Positions 40,243 through 40,961 of a DNA stretch of 40,961 nucleotides are shown piece after piece. The DNA is from Planctomycetota bacterium. GTDB taxonomy: Bacteria > Planctomycetota > B15-G4 > JADJEK01. Where the stretch lies: NCBI GenBank assembly GCA_016213895.1, contig JACQZJ010000087.1, positions 1 through 40,961 of the forward strand, read 5' to 3'. The position numbers and the translations under genes are program-made. The first letter of the stretch is position 1, and each line of letters starts with the position of its first letter. Under the pieces are notes generated by a model. It was not told where the DNA came from, made no database searches, and saw nothing but the letters and a program-made list of their open reading frames with translations.

Positions 40243-40961
40243 ATGAGAGTCGCCCTCGTTTACGCCAAGTCGCGCTCATTCCAGCAGAAGGGTACGAGGT
40301 CCGCCTGCTGGACGACTCGATCGAGCCCGAGGGGAAGATCGAGGAGGCGATCGCCTGGGCGGACGCGGTCGGGATCACGGCGCTGACCTCGAACGCGCGC
40401 CGCGCGCGCGATCTGGGGCACCGCGCTCGCAAGGCCGGCAAGTTCGTGGTGCTCGGCGGTCCGCACCCCACGGTGGCTCCCGAGTTCTTCCTCGAGGACG
40501 ACTGCTGCGACGTCACGGTGCAGAGCGAGGGCGATTACGTCCTGCCCGAGATCCTGGAGGCGCGCGCGCATCCGCAGCGCTGGCACAACATCCAGAACCT
40601 CACCTTCAAGCAGGACGGCCGGCTGATCTCCACGCCGCGGCGGCCCTACATCAAGGACCTGGACGCGCTCCCCTTGCCGGCCTACCACTTGTACGACATG
40701 CCGCGCTTCTTCGAGCGCATGGTCAACCCCGGCATCCCGCTGGTCTCGAGCCGCGGCTGTCCCTACGCGTGCACCTTCTGCGACGCGGAGATGACGCCGC
40801 GCAACTACCGCGCGATGTCCGCGGAGCGCACGGTCGAGCTGGTCGAGAAGGTGATGCGGGACTACAACCCGCCGCAGGTGTTCTTCTTCGACGACCTGTT
40901 CACGATCAACAAGAAGCGCGTCATCAAGATCTGCGAGGAGATCATCCGCCGCGGCATCTTC
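40243..40961 (+). CDS. B12-binding-domain radical SAM protein, frameshifted near its start, C-terminus outside the window
   Basis: The N-terminus begins MRVALVYAKSR, a typical start for this group (ATG 40243). The body is in another frame, from about 40275 (IPAEGYEVRLLDDSIEP), continuing with ADAVGITALTSNARRARDLG and KFVVLGGPHPTVAPEFF (the cobalamin-binding-like fold), then the radical SAM cysteines in SRGCPYACTFCDAEM (C-x3-C-x2-C), with VFFFDDLFTINKKR. Relatives usually have a longer stretch between the first strand and the GYEV strand, so a small deletion with frameshift is inferred. A GTG at 40185 keeps the main frame open but gives an unlikely N-terminus. It would act on unknown substrates, typically methylation or ring rearrangement. 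Confidence 0.72.

Overview
The window is about 41 kb of very GC-rich DNA (roughly 70% by eye), densely coding on both strands, with no rRNA or tRNA gene visible. It most likely comes from an uncultured planctomycete. The evidence is several large exported FG-GAP/VCBS and beta-helix proteins, two of which end in a Cys-containing domain opening with YGAGCPG (common, as I recall, in some planctomycete lineages), a tandem pseudokinase-kinase receptor, many small lipoproteins, and an adenylate cyclase-FHA fusion. A futalosine hydrolase (menaquinone by the futalosine route) and a tungsten-type aldehyde oxidoreductase with a MoaD-like protein suggest anaerobic or microaerobic capacity.

Layout. 1-5.7 kb: partial FG-GAP protein (-), pterin carbinolamine dehydratase, PNPOx-like flavoprotein and CsgG-like lipoprotein (+), then ferritin-like protein, methyltransferase and membrane protein (-). 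5.8-9.8 kb: an exported protein-arginine deiminase of the animal PAD type, translationally coupled to a GH26-like glycosidase, then a cyclase-FHA protein. 9.8-15.1 kb: three tandem paralogous lipoproteins (-), a large pseudokinase/kinase membrane protein (+) and a lipoprotein (-). 15.3-18.0 kb: an overlapping GMC oxidoreductase and Gfo/Idh/MocA-like pair. 18.3-24.9 kb: two giant secreted repeat proteins and a lipoprotein. 25.0-28.2 kb: a membrane spermidine-synthase-like protein and an unrecognised protein. 28.5-32.3 kb: a radical SAM protein with four Cys clusters (tetraether-synthase/MJ0619-like layout), an AOR-family oxidoreductase and a convergent MoaD. 32.3-34.1 kb: P-loop ATPase, ECF sigma factor and degenerate receiver (-). 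34.4-35.7 kb: MqnB and AcpH. 36-41 kb is disturbed: a broken ISL3-type transposase, a beta-helix protein with no stop of its own, a minus-strand cytidylyltransferase/glycosyltransferase pair, a spermidine-synthase/TPR chimera, and a frameshifted B12-type radical SAM gene running off the end.

The most notable content is the full-length PAD: all four catalytic residues are present, one regulatory calcium site looks lost, and its N-terminus resembles the domain that ends the FG-GAP proteins of the same window. A second theme is loss of internal gene segments (kinase catalytic loop, transposase, spermidine synthase, radical SAM N-terminus). This is either real decay or an assembly artefact, and reads would decide.
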